DNA from: Fibrobacter sp.
GTDB taxonomy: Bacteria; Fibrobacterota; Fibrobacteria; Fibrobacterales; Fibrobacteraceae
DNA: 39,585 nt
Direction: 5' to 3'
NCBI RefSeq assembly: GCF_017551775.1
Contig: NZ_JAFZKX010000052.1
Span: forward strand, 1 to 39,585
The notes beneath the pieces are model-generated. The model saw only the letters and a list, made by a program, of their open reading frames with translations, did not search any database and was not told the origin of the DNA. The translations under genes were made by a program, and so were the position numbers. Shown here in pieces: positions 16,801 to 31,800 of this stretch (position 1 is the stretch's first letter; every line of letters starts with the position of its first letter).

Positions 16801-19800
16801 ACGATTAAAATTAATGCAAATGAAAAAATAGAAAGGAAGAATGCTGATTGGCATACGCAAGAACTAGAACCAGGTGTAAAAAATCTGATTTGGAATATTA
16901 ATTGCACTTCTTCGTCTAATCAAATCTACATCACCTCGAATCAGGAATTTGACATCGAGAAGGGTGAGGCACCTGATGATGTTAAGAAAACTTCCTCTGG
17001 CGATGCCTTTGCCGAACTGAATCTGTCCGGTACGAACTTGCAGACGATGTGCGAAGTGACGAATAAGAGTGGTGAGGACGATACATGGGATATTTATTTC
17101 TTTACCCCAGAACAAATAGAAAAGGCTAAAACCGAAGGTGTTAAATTAGACCCATCTAAAGCGAAATGCGTAAAGATAAAGGAGGAAACGCTAAAAGAAC
17201 TTTTTGATGCTTCGTCTCCTTTGAAAGACCAGTTGAATGGGTACCTTTCTATTCAGAATATTGATAATCTGGAAAAAGGTCGATCCATCATGAATACATA
17301 TGGCTTGTATGTGGTGGATGTGACATCTGACGATAAGATTATTTTCGGTTGCGATCCTCGAAGAATTCAAGGATATCATCCAGGTTCGGACTCCTATTAT
17401 CTTCTTTATAGTAATATAGATAAAATGGGCGAACAGATTACCTACATGCGAATTTCTGGAGAGCTTACGCCTTCGATGAATACGTCGGGTCGGCAGGGAG
17501 CGCTTGTTTCTATTGATGATGAAACTTTGGGTAATGAAGTTGTATATGTAAACTTTGAAAAGTCATATACAGAAACTGATGCTCGGTCGGAATTGGAAAA
17601 ACTGAAAAAAGCGTATGGATTTGATGATCAAGCAGATCCAACTGAAATTATAAAAAACTTGAATGGTAAAGTTGAGTTTGGTTTAAAAGAGTTGGGCGAA
17701 GACAGATGGGCTATTTCGCTGAAGAGTACAGATGATAAGACATCTGTAGAGATGACGAATAATATTCTGGAATTGAATTTTACCGATAAATCGAAAAATT
17801 CTGCGACAATATATGTCAATACAGAAAAATGCATGTCTGTGTTCAACCTTGCAAATGAAATTGCCAAAACGATAAATAGTTCAAAAAATGCTGTTTTGTC
17901 TAAGGTGACTGAAGTCAAGGTTGTTGACGGGAATATTGTATTCACTGTAAGTGAACAGGATTTTACAATTGGAACCGAATCATCCAACATGCGTGATTTT
18001 AAGTTAGATGGCGCTGGTGGCCTGCGTTTGGTCGATTTTCAGCTTCTCTTGGAGACGAGTGCACTAGAATCGCAGAAACTTTCAAGTCTTCTTGAGAATA
18101 TTAATCAAAATATTGGTCCTTATACCATAGCAATCGTAGATGACCATCTGGAAATTTCTGGAAGTCAAGAATTTACCTTGACGTCATTTGGTTCCAGTAA
18201 GGCTCTCGAATGGCTTGGCTTTAGTTCGGGACAAAAGGCTCAAAAGAAATCGGGAACATCTCAGAGTTCGACGGATTCTTTCCGTATTGTAGGCTCTGCA
18301 CTCAAGAACCTTGATTGGTCGAAAAAGATCAGTCTTGAGAACGTCAATGTTGGTGCAAACCTGACGCTTTCGATGGGAACCAACCTGCACGAAATTGATA
18401 AACTCTCTAAATCAGGAAATTCCGTTACTCTTGAGCTTAAATCTGCAGAAGGTAATGATGTTAGAGCAGATGTTTCTTATGCTGTAGGCGGTTATATTTC
18501 TGTCGGTAAAGATTATTATAAAATAGAAAACGTTGATGCCGAGGCTGGAACTCTTACTGTATCGACGGTTTCGATTGACGGGAATACGCTTAAAGATGCC
18601 GATAAAAAGGAAACTTGGAAAGAGGCTAAGTATGTTGCAAGTGCGTCTGCTTCGTATAAATTCGTTGGAGCAGACCTTTTTGCGGATGGTCAAGTAACGC
18701 TTACGTTGAATTTCGAGCTAGAAAAGGAAAATAAAGCTGCTGAAGGTGAGGAAAAATCTGGAGAAACAGAACAGTCTGGAGATACAGAACAGTCTGGGGA
18801 ATCTGGAGAAACTGCTGAAGGTTCCGATGGTATTAAGGTTCTCGGATACTACTTCAAACCGACGCTGAATGTTGACGATGGTAAATTTAAAGCACTCGCG
18901 TACGCCGATTTGTTTGGTTATGGCGTAGAACTGGCTTCGGCAACTCTTGAGGTCGTAAAACCCAATGGGTTTGCGTCTTTTGAAGACGATACGAACACTG
19001 AATTGAAACAAGATAATTATAGGTTGGCCAGTAATGTTGAACTGGGTGATGGCGTTAAGAGCATACTTGACAGCTTCAAAAATTTCTCGATAGAAAAGCT
19101 CTATGTTGTGCTTGAGAATCTGATTGACCGTATTGATGATGTTACAGAAAAAGTCAAGGGTAAAAAGATTCCTGTTATCAACAAGACTGTTGGCGATTTG
19201 GTCAGCGTGGCGAACGATTTGCGCAGCATTATCTCGACGCTCCGAGCCGAAAAGATTACGAGCCTCCAGCAGTTCGGTGATTTGCTGAATACTTATCTTG
19301 ACAAATTCAATCTTACTTCGCGTACAGACGGAAAAAAACTCTTTAATATAAGGTTTGACAAGGATTATCAGGCCGTTTTCTTTGACTTCGATGTGGCGAA
19401 GGCTATCGGTGTACGCCATAGGTTCAGCTTTGGTGAAGCGAATTCCGGTGTCCAGGGAAACATAGACTTGGATGTCTCGGGTGATTTCTGGTTTGCGCTT
19501 TCTGCAAAGGTGGTATTTGGCGAGGAATTTGACCTTGTGCTTACGGAACCCATTCAATTTGGTGCCGAAATTGCAATTTCGGGCGACAAACTGAATTTCG
19601 ATTTGGGTGTCACAGGCGGCGGCAGTGGCATGCTCAGCAACTTGATTTCTGTTGGCGAGAATAAGGATCAGCAATCGTTTATTTACGGCAAGGTGGCCTT
19701 CTTGGGTTCTGTGAGCGGTAATGATTCTGATTCTTTCTCCATTAAGGATGCTAGTGGTGTTAAGATTGATTATGCTTTGCCAATTGTTCTTTTTGGACGA

Positions 19801-22800
19801 CTCCCGATTACCGTATGCGAGATGTCCTTGGGCGATGTCCTTTTGGGCAGATTCAATAATAATGCTGTTGAATTAGTCAATTGCACGTCTTTCGATAATG
19901 CCCAAGACGAAGTCGAAAAAATAATGGGTGCTATCAAGGAGGACTGGAAAGATGGCGAACTCACCGAGGCGAATAAAACGTATGACAGTTTTGATTTTGG
20001 CCTGAGGCTTGGGAATGAAGGCGATACATCCTCGTTTGATGGTGAACTGATTGCTGATTTTTCGAATGTGTACGAAAGGATATTGGAACTTGCTGATTTC
20101 GCCAACATGGATTGGTTCAGCCAGATTAAACTTGCCGTTTCTGGCTTGAACAATCTGTTCGAAATGCTCGAAAGCAATATCAACGGCGGTATGGCAAACT
20201 CCATCAAGTCTGTTCCGGTTGTGGGTTCTGCCTTGAGTACCGGTGTCGACTTCTTGAGTGTGTTGAAGAACAAGGTACTTGACCCGTTCTCGAAGTTTGT
20301 TTACGAATCGACGGGCTTGACAGCCGAAATGGTCGCGAAAAAGATGAACGACCTATTTGAGCTGGATTCGTTCCTGACTCCGGATGATTCCTATTATTTT
20401 GGTTGGGAGGGCAAAAATAGCGGCTGGAATCAGATCGGTGGACAGGGAACGTGGTTCCGCAGTACCAAGGAATCTGCGGAATGGTACTTCAACTTGGGCG
20501 GCGTGTATAGTTTTGGAACCTCGATAGGTTTTGACCTCGGCTTCCCCGGACTGGCGCTTGCCGCAGATGGCGGGCTCAAACTCTCGCTTTCTTGGGCGCT
20601 TGAATTCGGGTTCGGTATTTCGAAACAGAATGGATTCTACTTTATCTTTAACGATGGCAACGAAATCAATGTCAAGGCTACGGCTTCGCTAGAAGGTACT
20701 GATATAAGCGCCTCGTTGGCTGGGTTGGGCTTGACCTTGTCAACAACGGGAACAGATAAAGATAATAAGGCCCACGAAGCTGTTATTGAACTAAGTTTTG
20801 GTGTCGACTTGAATAATCCGAGTGATTCTTCGACAGAGACTTACAATTCCAGACTCGGCGTTTCGCAGCTGCCTAATGCAGATGGAATGAATGAATGGAT
20901 TGCAAAACAAAAGACCGATGATAATCCCGATGATAAGATAAAAAAATTTACGAAAAAATACGGCTTGGTAGAGGTGTCCAAGGCTTTTGCCGTGCCTAAG
21001 TTTGACTTTGATGCGTCTGTCGATATCAATGTCGGTATAGATGTCGGGGTCGGCAAGGATGCCGGTCGTGATACGCCCAAGTTCCCCAATATTTCGGGTG
21101 ATTTCGAATTTTCATGGGCGTACGAATTTGTAAAAGGTGTAAAACAATCGAACGTAAAATCTCTGGCGTTCAAAAATCTTGAATTCGATATGGGCTCCTT
21201 TATCGGGGGAGTCCTCGGGCCAATTGTCTCCAAGATTCAGTCTGTTGTCGAACCGCTGGAGCCGCTCATCGACTTCTTGATGACTCCGTTCCCGGTACTT
21301 GATGATCTAGGAATCAAGATTACTCCGCTCGACTTGGCCAAAAAGTTCAGCAAGGGCAAGTTCGACGATGGTATGATTTATGCCATCAAGGACTTGATTT
21401 CGATTTCCAAGATGATTTCGACCTCCAATGGCAAGGGAATCAAGATTAGTCTGGGTGATTTTGTATTAGTAAAAACAGTTGGTGATAATACAGATGCTCA
21501 ATCATTCCTTAAGGGTAAAAGTGCGCTTTCTACGATAGATGTAGATGCGTTTACTTCTAATCAACCCGATATTAAAGGAGAAGCCAACAAAGAACTCGAA
21601 GATCAAGGTTTCAAGTTTAAGGGCGACAGTAGCTGGAAGTTTATCTGGAGCGATCCATCGCAGATATTCAAGATGCTGCTTGGCGAAGATGTTCCTCTCG
21701 TCGAATACACGATGCCCAAGCTCTGCTTCGACTTTGACTGGGATACGTTCGTACGCATTTGGGGCCCGCTCGGTGCGCGCCTGGGTGTGACGTTCAGCGC
21801 TTCTATCCAGCTCGGCTTTGGTTACGACACGTTGGGTATCCGCCAGTGGATTAGCAGTGGTCGTAAGGACTATGGTCGCCTGCTCAATGGCTTCTATGTG
21901 ATGGACAAGGATGCAAATGGAGTCGATGTCAACGAACTTTCGTTCTATGGCGGCTTGACTGCTGCTGCTGAACTCAATGCCGGTGTCAAGGCTGGTGTCG
22001 GTGGCGGTGTGGGTATCAATGTGGGCTTCAACCTCTTTGACCCCAACAAGGATGGTAAGGTTCGCCTCAGCGAAATGAAGCAAATCATTGGCGAACTGGG
22101 CTTGTTCGGCATATTCGATGTGAACGGTGAAATTACCGCGAAGCTCTACGCTTATGTTGACCTGTGGCTCTGCAAAAAGGAGTGGAACATTACTGGCGAC
22201 ATTACTTTGTTCAGTTTCAATTATGAACATAAGCTTGCGCCGGTGATGGCTTCGAAGAATGACAATGGCAATATCGTTGCGCACATAGGTCCGAATGCTG
22301 GCGACAGAGTATCGACTGACAATGTGAACACTTCTCTTGAAGATGGTGATGAAGCGTATGTAGCTGATTTAACGGAAAAAGGTGAAGTTAAATGGGCTGG
22401 TGGCAACAAGAGTGTAAAGACTGATAAAGGAAAATGGTATCAAATTGATGGCGGTGCTGGCAATGACTACATCAAGTTGTCCGGGAAAGCTGGCCTCAAT
22501 CTTGAAATTTATGGTGGCGAAGGTGACGATGTAATCGACCTTTCCGGGCTTGATTTGAATGGCTATACCGTAATTATCGTTGGTGGTGCCGGTAATGATA
22601 CCATTATTGGTGCTAATGGTGGTATGAATATCATCTATGGCGATGATGGGTATGTACCTCCCGAAGAAGAACGGAAAAAGAGCCCCATGACTTGGGATGC
22701 CGAAGGGTCTGTGGTTGCGAGTGCCTCCGGTAATGATACAATTATCGGTGGTGACCGCGCTGATATCATTTTCGGTGGTGCCGGTAACGACAAGATCAAT

Positions 22801-25800
22801 GGGCTTGGGGGGGACGATTTTATCTTCGGTGATGGTGGTAAGATCCATATTAAAGGTAATACTATCTCTAACCCCACTCGCAGCGATATCAGCCTTGATG
22901 GCGGCGACGATTTGATCATTGGTGGTGAAGGTAAAGATACAATCTATGGTGGTTCGGGCAACGACCGGATTGACGGTGGCGTCGGCGATGATGAAATTCA
23001 TGGAGAACGCGGAAACGACCGTATATTCGGTGGCTCGGGTGAAGATTATATCTATGGCGGTTCCGGTCACGATATTATAAATGGCGATAAAGTAGAAACG
23101 ATAAAAGTCGCCAATGACTTCGATAAGGATTTCTTCAGCAAGGAACTTATTGCAAACCAGTTTAGTAAGGATAACTATACCGTTTCTGATAGTGAGTTCA
23201 AGTTCGATGTTGATTCGGACGAGAAACTAAACAAGTGGGAAAATAAACTTGAGAAGTCACATTCTGTTGCGAGTAATAATGATTCCGGTAGCGACGGCAT
23301 TGACCATATCTATGGCGATGAAGGCGATGACCTGATTTACGGCGCCGGAGAAAATGACGTCATTGAAGGTGGCATTGGTAACGATGTCATCGATGGCGGT
23401 ACTGGTGACGACAACATCCAGGGTGGTATCGATAATGATATCATCTATGGTGGTGAAGGAAACGATGTCATCGATGGCGGCGCTGGTAATGACAGCCTGT
23501 ATGGCGATGAGGGTGTTCGTGACTATGAAAGTGGTGCCCACGAGTTTAAATACCAACGGATTACGTTTGGTGAAAACTTGGGCTTGAAAAAAGCATTCTA
23601 CTATGATGCGAAGAGTAAGAGCAATGGCGGAAATGATAAAATCAAGACGGGCCCCGGCTTGGATTTCGTTGACGGCCAGGGAGGCAGTGACCAAATCTTC
23701 GTGAATCTTATGGGTGGAAGCGAAACAGGTTATGTGAATGTCTCTGATTCTGGAACGGGTGCGTCCGACAGGGATGTGCTTACGATTGAAGCCACTGAAT
23801 ATGCAGACAACCTGTTGATGCGCATGAACGAAGCAGGTACTCTTGGCTTCGTAGCGTTGTTGCCGGAAGATGGTGACGTATCTAGCACGAATGCCAATAA
23901 GAATATCGAACGCGTCAACTTTACGAATAGTATCGATGTCGTTAATTTGAACGCAAATGGCGGCAATGACAAGGTTGTCGTTGATGGTACTGCGGCTGTA
24001 ACGAATATTGATGGCGGCGCCGGAAATGATACCTTCCAGGTTGGACAGCTCTACAACTCCGATCGAAAGGCTGGTACACAGAACATCGCTTCTGAAGATG
24101 GATTCAAAACTATTCAGAATTCCGATGGAAAATACCTGAGTGAAGGTGTGTCTGAAGGTTCTAAGTTGAGCATTGATGGTGGTATTGGTGATGATACCTT
24201 TACCGCTCTGCGCAACGTCGGTTCTTTGAACATGGCTGGCAGCCGTGGCAACGATGCGTTCTCGGTATACAACAATAAGACTATGAGTGGGGATATCGTT
24301 GTCAACGGAACTCGCTCGATTGATGGTGGAACCGGAATAGATAGCGTAAATGTCTATGGCACCGAAGGTGACGATACTGTTGTTATTACGAAGGAAGGCT
24401 TGCTTTCTGAATCTGGTGGTATCAAGGTTGCCGGTGTAGAATACTCGAATTTTGCAGCTGGTGCGGGTGACGATGAATTCTATGTCGCCAGCAACAATGC
24501 GGGTGAGACGACTACGATAAACGGCGGTCATGGCAATGATACCGTGTCTGTTGGTGGTCTCGATTTGGATAGTCGTCCGCTTCGAAATGCCGATACCGAT
24601 GGCCAGACCAATACTTTGACGTTCGAAGTCCTGTCGGCGGATTCTGATGATTTGAAAGACGATGAAAAGAAGATCTGTTTTGTAAATTCTGATTTGGAAG
24701 ACAAAAAGTATCAGCAAAAATTTGTCGCGATGGATACGAGCGCAGCTCCTGCCGTGTTTGTGTCTACTTCTAAAACATATATTGCTGATAATGGGCTTGT
24801 TATTCAGGAAGGTGGAGTTGGTTCGTTCTTTGTCGGCTATTCCGGTAACCTGAAAGAAGGGTCGATTACTGTCGACTTGAACATTCCGTTGCTTTCCACG
24901 TCCATGCTTCAGGCTGGTGACAGGGGAATCCTGATTAAGAAAGATTCTGACACTACATATTCGGATCATGTTCAGATTGTCTTTGATGAAAACAATACGC
25001 AACCGGTAAAGATAAATGTCAAGGCCCTTTCGGATTCCTTGCTCGAAGAAGATGTGGTCAAGTCAATTTCGTTGAACAGCGTTTGGACTTATACGAATAA
25101 TGGTGAAGATATTGAAAAGCTACTTTCCAAGTCTGCGACGGCATTCTCGCTGAGTGTCAAGGATGATAAAAAAGTCACCAAAAATGACGAAGCGAAGAAA
25201 TTGCTTACGAGGACCGAGGAGTACACGATTGGTGGAAACACGGTTGCTCTGGGCGAATTTGGCGTCGAATTGCATGGCGCGAATAAGTCGAACATCCATG
25301 TTTATCTGGAAAATAGCGATAAGACAATTGAATATACCAGTATAGATGACAAAGGTGTTTTGACCATAAAGAATTATACAAATGACCTAAAAGATAAGGT
25401 TCTTATCGTTAATTATCGTTCCAATACAATGAAACTTGATGGATCAAAAATCCATCTTGCTTACGATGATGTTGCCAGTTTGTCTTCTGTTAAATATGGA
25501 ACCGAGACTGTCTACTGTGGCGCAGATAAAGCATCGAAGGAAAAGAAGGATATTTATTACGAGCTGAACGGAAATGTCCTGGTATTCTTCAATACGTCGA
25601 ACCAGCAACTCGCGACATTGCATGGTGAGGTTTCTGTTGGTTCAGGTACGTTTGCTCCGGCTGAAGCCAATATCACGAATACGGATTCCTTCGAAGCATG
25701 TGATTTCCTGAAGATTGAACGCTTGGGGGTGACCGGGCAGGAAAAGCAATATGTGCTTGCCGAAAGATACCTCAAGACAGAATTGAAGGATGGCATACAT

Positions 25801-28800
25801 GTCTTGGATGGAACCGACGAAGACCTTACCCAATGGAATTCTGTGACGCTCAATATTACATATGCGAAGGGCGATATTCCAGAAGGTAAGACACTGTTCG
25901 TGAAGGTGTTTGCCTCCGAGGTCTTGTCGAGCATGACGCACGGGACCTGGGACACTCAGCTTATGATTTGTGATCCTAATGGCGATGACAAGCCGTATAC
26001 TATTTTGAAGTTTACGAAGGATTCCTTGACGCAAGCCATAACTATTTATGCGAAAGGTGATGTTATAGACGAGGAGTACGGTGTCGTCACTTTCGATGGA
26101 AATAGCCCAAAGCGTATTAACCAAGTCGAAGGTATTGTTGATGCTTATGGTAAGGGAACAAGCGACATTGCCGGTGTCGATAATCCGGAACTTCTCCATT
26201 ATAATCATAAGATTGATAATGGCTCCGGCTTTGTTTGGGCTTCGGAGTTTAATGAGAAAAATACCTATGACTTAGACAGCTTGGCTGGCGTGAAGTCTGT
26301 TTCTGGTAATACAGTCGTCGTCGAAATTAAAGCAGGACTGACGCCTATTAAGGGTGGTACGGTCAAGTTTGTTTCGGAAAAGAACGAATCAGAATGGTTC
26401 CGTATTGATGGTGACCCCATTGTGGGGGAGGGTACTTATACTCTCACGTTGAACAAGTCTATTGAAGTTTCCTTGAACGGATTCAAGGCTATGTTCGCTG
26501 GGCAGAAGGATTACCTCTTTGAAAGCGAAGACGACTGTGTCGACCGTATATTCGTGAATAACCAGGATTCGAATGTCGATGCTGTCAGTGCTCTTGAAAA
26601 TGCCAATGTGGAAAGCGTTGACGATTCCGTCAAGTTTACGCATACAGAACTCAAGGAAAAGGTTGTTGCAAGCGAGTTCGAATTTGGCGAATTCAATTTG
26701 GGTACAGGTAAGGATACCGTCAATATTTCCAAGACGCTCCACAAAAATGTGGACGGAATTGACTTCCAGACGTTTACCGTCGTTAATACTGGCGACGATA
26801 AAGTAAATCGAACAACAGATGATAAAATTACCGTTACCGACTACGATGACGAGAATGACGGTCAGCTGGTTATCAATGCCCAGGGCGGAAACGATACAAT
26901 CACCGCAAAGGGAAGCAAGATAACTAGGGACGGCATGATTGTTCTTGGCGGCGCCGGAAAAGACACCATCGATGTCGACAAGGGTATTATTGCCTTTGGT
27001 GACAAGGGTAACATCCAGTACAAGAATGGCGATACGGTCGTTACGGAGCTCGGTTATTATGGGGAGGATGTCGGCAACCATAAGGCTGGCGATATCATTC
27101 TGACGACTATTCCTAAGGATAGGGACGCTAATTATATCCAAAAGCAGACCGATGGCATTGTCCGTGGGGCTACATCGATTGCGTCCGTAATGCCTAGCGA
27201 AGGTGATGTTGATGATATTACCGCCAGCGGACAGAACAGCGTTGTTATCGGCGGTTTTGGTGGCGACAATATCTCTGTAACCGGAGAAAAGAACGTTGTT
27301 CTTGGCGACAATGGTGTCGTGAACTTCCATAACGAAGGTACGGCGACGTCTTGGCGCGAAAACAACATCAAGATTAGCCTCGAAAAGGTTCAGACGACAA
27401 ATAATTCTATTGGTGAGAAAGATACCATTGATATTGTCGGCAGCCATAACGTTGTCATGGGCGGAAATGGTGGTGACATAATCACCATCGGCGAAGCCGG
27501 TAAGGAAAATGGGACCGATAACGTTGTCCTAGGCGATGGCGGTATCGCAGAATTCACGCCGGGCGTTGCTACGACCGATGATTTCATGGTCAATGCCGCA
27601 GTCAAGTCTGTGAAAACGGATGATGATCTCATTGGAACGCGCGATGAAATCACGATCTATGGCGGCTTGAATACTGTCATGGGTGGTGCCGGCCGCGACC
27701 AGATTATCATTGGTGAAGAAAACAAGAGCTACGGAAAACAGAACGTCGTTCTTGGCGATGGCGGCTCCTATGAAGTCGATAAAGCGAAAGGCGAGGTGAC
27801 GGTTAAAACCAATGACCTCTCTGTGTCCAGTGAAAAGGAGCCTGATTTTGCCGACACCATCGAAATCCATGGCGGTCAGAATACGGTCATGGGTGGCCTT
27901 GCTGGCGATGGAATCGACATTTTCGGTGCCGACAACATCGTCCTCGGCGATGGTGGCGAATCCATTCGCGAATGGAACAGCGAGCAGAAGGTCTACGACT
28001 CCATCAAGTCCGTCAAGACGACTAATGACGATAATGGCGGTATTGACACCATCAACATCCATGGAGGCGAGAATGCCGTTATGGGTGGCGCCAAGGGTGA
28101 TAAGATTACCATTGGCGACGAAGTCGAGGAGGGTAAGCCTCAAAATGGCAATGAGAACGTTGTCCTTGGCGATGGCGGCTCCTATGTTGTCAACAAGGAA
28201 GAAAACCTTGTTACGATCCAGACTTCTCGTGATATCGATGAAAATCAACAAGTCGTTATTCATGGCGGTGAGGATACCATCAAGGTTTATGGCGGACAGA
28301 ATACTGTTATGGGCGGTGCCGAAGGCGATGATATCGATATTTATGGTGCCGACAACATCGTCCTCGGTGACGGTGGCGTAGCCGTCCGTGAAAGGAATGA
28401 TGAGCACAAGATCTTCGAGGCCATCAAGTCCGTCAAGACGACTGATGACGATAATGGCGGTATTGATACCATCGATATTTATGGTGGTAGGAACGCCGTG
28501 ATGGGTGGCTTTGCTGGTGATATCATTACTATCGGCGAAGCGAAAGAGAACGAAGAGGAAAATGTTTCCTACGACCACAACATCGTATTGGGTGATGGCG
28601 GCGAATATAATAACGAAGCTTCTGATTCTGCCTATATCAAGACCCAGAGCGATGACATTGGTGGCGAAGACCACATAAAGGTCTTTGGCGGCCACAATGT
28701 CGCTATGGGTGGCTTCGCTGGCGATGAAATCGAAATTCACGGTGGCGAAAACGTTGTTCTCGGTGATGGTGGCGTTGCCAATTACAACAAGAATCCTAAT

Positions 28801-31800
28801 GCGGCAACGGTGAATGAATTCATCAACTCCGGACTTCGTGATGTTGCAACCACGAGCGATGGTATCGGTGGCCATGACGATATCGATATCTTTGGCGACA
28901 AGAACGTCGTGATGGGCGGTGCCGATGGCGACAACATCGATATTGCTGGCAAGGATAACGTTGTCGTTGGCGACGGCGGCCGCTATGACATCTATGAAGA
29001 CTACAGGACGGTCAAAACCAAGTCTGAACAGGACGGTGGCCACGATGTTATCCATACCGACGACGGCAAGAATATTGTGATGGGTGGTATGGATGCCGAC
29101 GAAATCACCACGGGTGACGGAAACGACATCATCCTTGGCGACGGTGGCTTTGCTAAGGTCGATAATGACTTTAATGCGATATTTGTCACCAACGAAGGTA
29201 TCAACGTCGGAGATGACCTCGGAACGGCCGGTGCCGATACTATTATTGCAGGCAATGGTGACAACGTTGTCTTTGGCGGTCTCGATGACGACGATATCAC
29301 GACGGGCAATGGCCAGGATGTGGTGTTCGGCGATAACGCCTATGCGACCTTCCGCGGCAACGCCAACGAAGCGTTCGAACAGGTGGGTGACCGTCAGAAC
29401 GTTCCGGACGTCTACGAAGAGGCAACCCTCAGCTTCAACTTCCAGGGCGCTTCTCAGAGCGGTCTTGGCACGGGCGACTTTGTCGGTGCGTACAACCAGG
29501 AACTCGGCGATGATTTCCGCAGCCACAACTGGAACAACATCTCGGGCTCGCTCGCGGGTACCTACGGCAACGACGACCACGAAGTCGTGAACATGGACAA
29601 TCTTGATGCTACGGGCGATAAGTCTGCCGACGAAACCCGCACGCGTGTTAGCGGTGTGAGTGTGTCTTACGGCGGCTATGAGAACCACCGTAACACGAGC
29701 ACGGACAACCGCATCGATCTGCAGGCCTATAATCTCGGCCTCTGGAACACGCATCAGGATAGGAATGCAAAGCTCATGAATTCGGGCCTGATGACGACGG
29801 CTCCGAACGCCCAGTGCGGCAACAAGTTCGAAGTCACGATGGACGGCCTCGCGCAGTACTTCTCCAGCTACAAGGTCGTTGTCTATCTCGACATCCCGGA
29901 TTCTCATTCTGCGGCAGATAACAGCGTGCGCAAGGTGAGCCTGTTCATGGGCGATGCCGAAAATGCGCTCGCGACCTACTATGTGAACGACATGGCGGGC
30001 CATAACTTTAATGGTTCCTTCGAACGGGCGACTTCGACGAGTGCCGATAACGCAACGCCTGCGAACTACGTGGTATTCGAAGTGCCGGAGGGTGCAATCG
30101 CCGACAACTTCCGTGTTGTCATCGAGGAAGCTGATGAACATGCCCAGAATGGCAAGAACCTCCCGGGCATTGCCGGTATCCAGGTCAGGGGCACGCTCCA
30201 CAAGCAGGACGTCGCCGCTTCTACGGATATCGACTTTGGCGGAAACGACACCATCCATACCGACCTCGGTGACGATATCGTGGTGGGTGGTACTGGCAGC
30301 GACGATATCACGACCTATGGCGATGAACGCTACAGCCTCTACGACAATGACGTCGTGTTCGGCGACAATGCGAAGATTCTGCTTACCGATCGTGATAACG
30401 ATGAGACTACGGCGTCGACCATTTCGACTGCGGAATCTGTTGCCGTGACGAATCTCGATGCAATTTACAACGACCTCATCAATACCGGTGACGGCAACGA
30501 CGTCGTTGTGGGTGGTATCGGTGCGGATACTATCCATGCCGAGGCAACCGCGGCCGCCGAAGCGATGCTGGACGACATCAACGTACTCTCGATCAACTTT
30601 ACCCGCGAGCATTCCAATTCCTCGGATGCGATTGCTTCGGGCGAGGCGGCTGGCGTCGTGGTGGATACCAACTGGCACAACTTCTACCGCAACGACCGTG
30701 GTGTCATTGTGTCGGAATCCGTGCGCGGTCAGGAATCTACTCCCCAGTACAACAGCGACATGAACCTCCTCTCGAACAATCCGACGAAGAACAACCCGTA
30801 TGCTGTCGAGGAGGGGGTCGAAGTTCAGCTTTACGGCAAGAACCACGGGCAGCGCCAGACCATTGCCAGCTTCACCATTGAAAACTACGATGAACTGGAT
30901 GGCGATACCTCGAACTCGAAGTTGTTCAATACCTACCTCGGGGCCCAACAGAGCGAAGAAATTGTCCTGAAGCTCAAGAACATGAATACCTTCGTGGGCA
31001 ATTCGAACAATTCGATTTCTTCTACCTACGACCTCTATATCTACCTTGGTGGCGACAACAACGATACCGACACGTACAACTACCTGTACCAGGTGAAGTT
31101 TACGGGTGGCGACGGTGTGTCTCAGTACCGTTACCTGAACGATTGGACGGGTCACACGTTCGACGGCGACTACAAGGAAGCGACCTGCTCGTCGCAGAAC
31201 GAAGCCGAACGCTTGCTGCATAGGGCGCTGAATACCGATGCTCATGAATCGGCAGCTCCTCGCCTGGAACTGGTGGGCAACTACGTGGTGTTCCGTGGCG
31301 TATCGGGCGATATCGCCGATATTCGCATCAAGAACATCTACACCAGCTCCGGTCAGCATCCGAAGAACCTCCCGGTTATTGCTGCGGTGCAGGTTGTCTC
31401 GGGCGATGGCCGCTATGCCGGTGAAACCGCTATCGGTGGCGATCACGACAAGGATCTCGTCTATGGTGATGACGCGAAGCTCGTGTTCGACCTGGATATG
31501 CCTTACGACGCCGATGTTCCGGATCTCTCGAAGTACCAGAACCGCGTGGTCGATGCTAAGTCTGTCGCCATCGCAGAAGATGCGGTGACTACGATTTCGA
31601 CCGATGATACCATCTTCACGGGCAAGGACCGCGACGTTGTCGTGGGTGGCGAAGGTGCCGACACGATTAAGATGGGCGCGGGTGATGATATCGCTCTCGG
31701 CGGAAGCGCGAACCTCATGCTCGAACACAACAACCCGCTGGGTGTGTTCACGCCCAATACCGAACTCACGCTCGAACAGCATACCATCGACACTTCGCTG

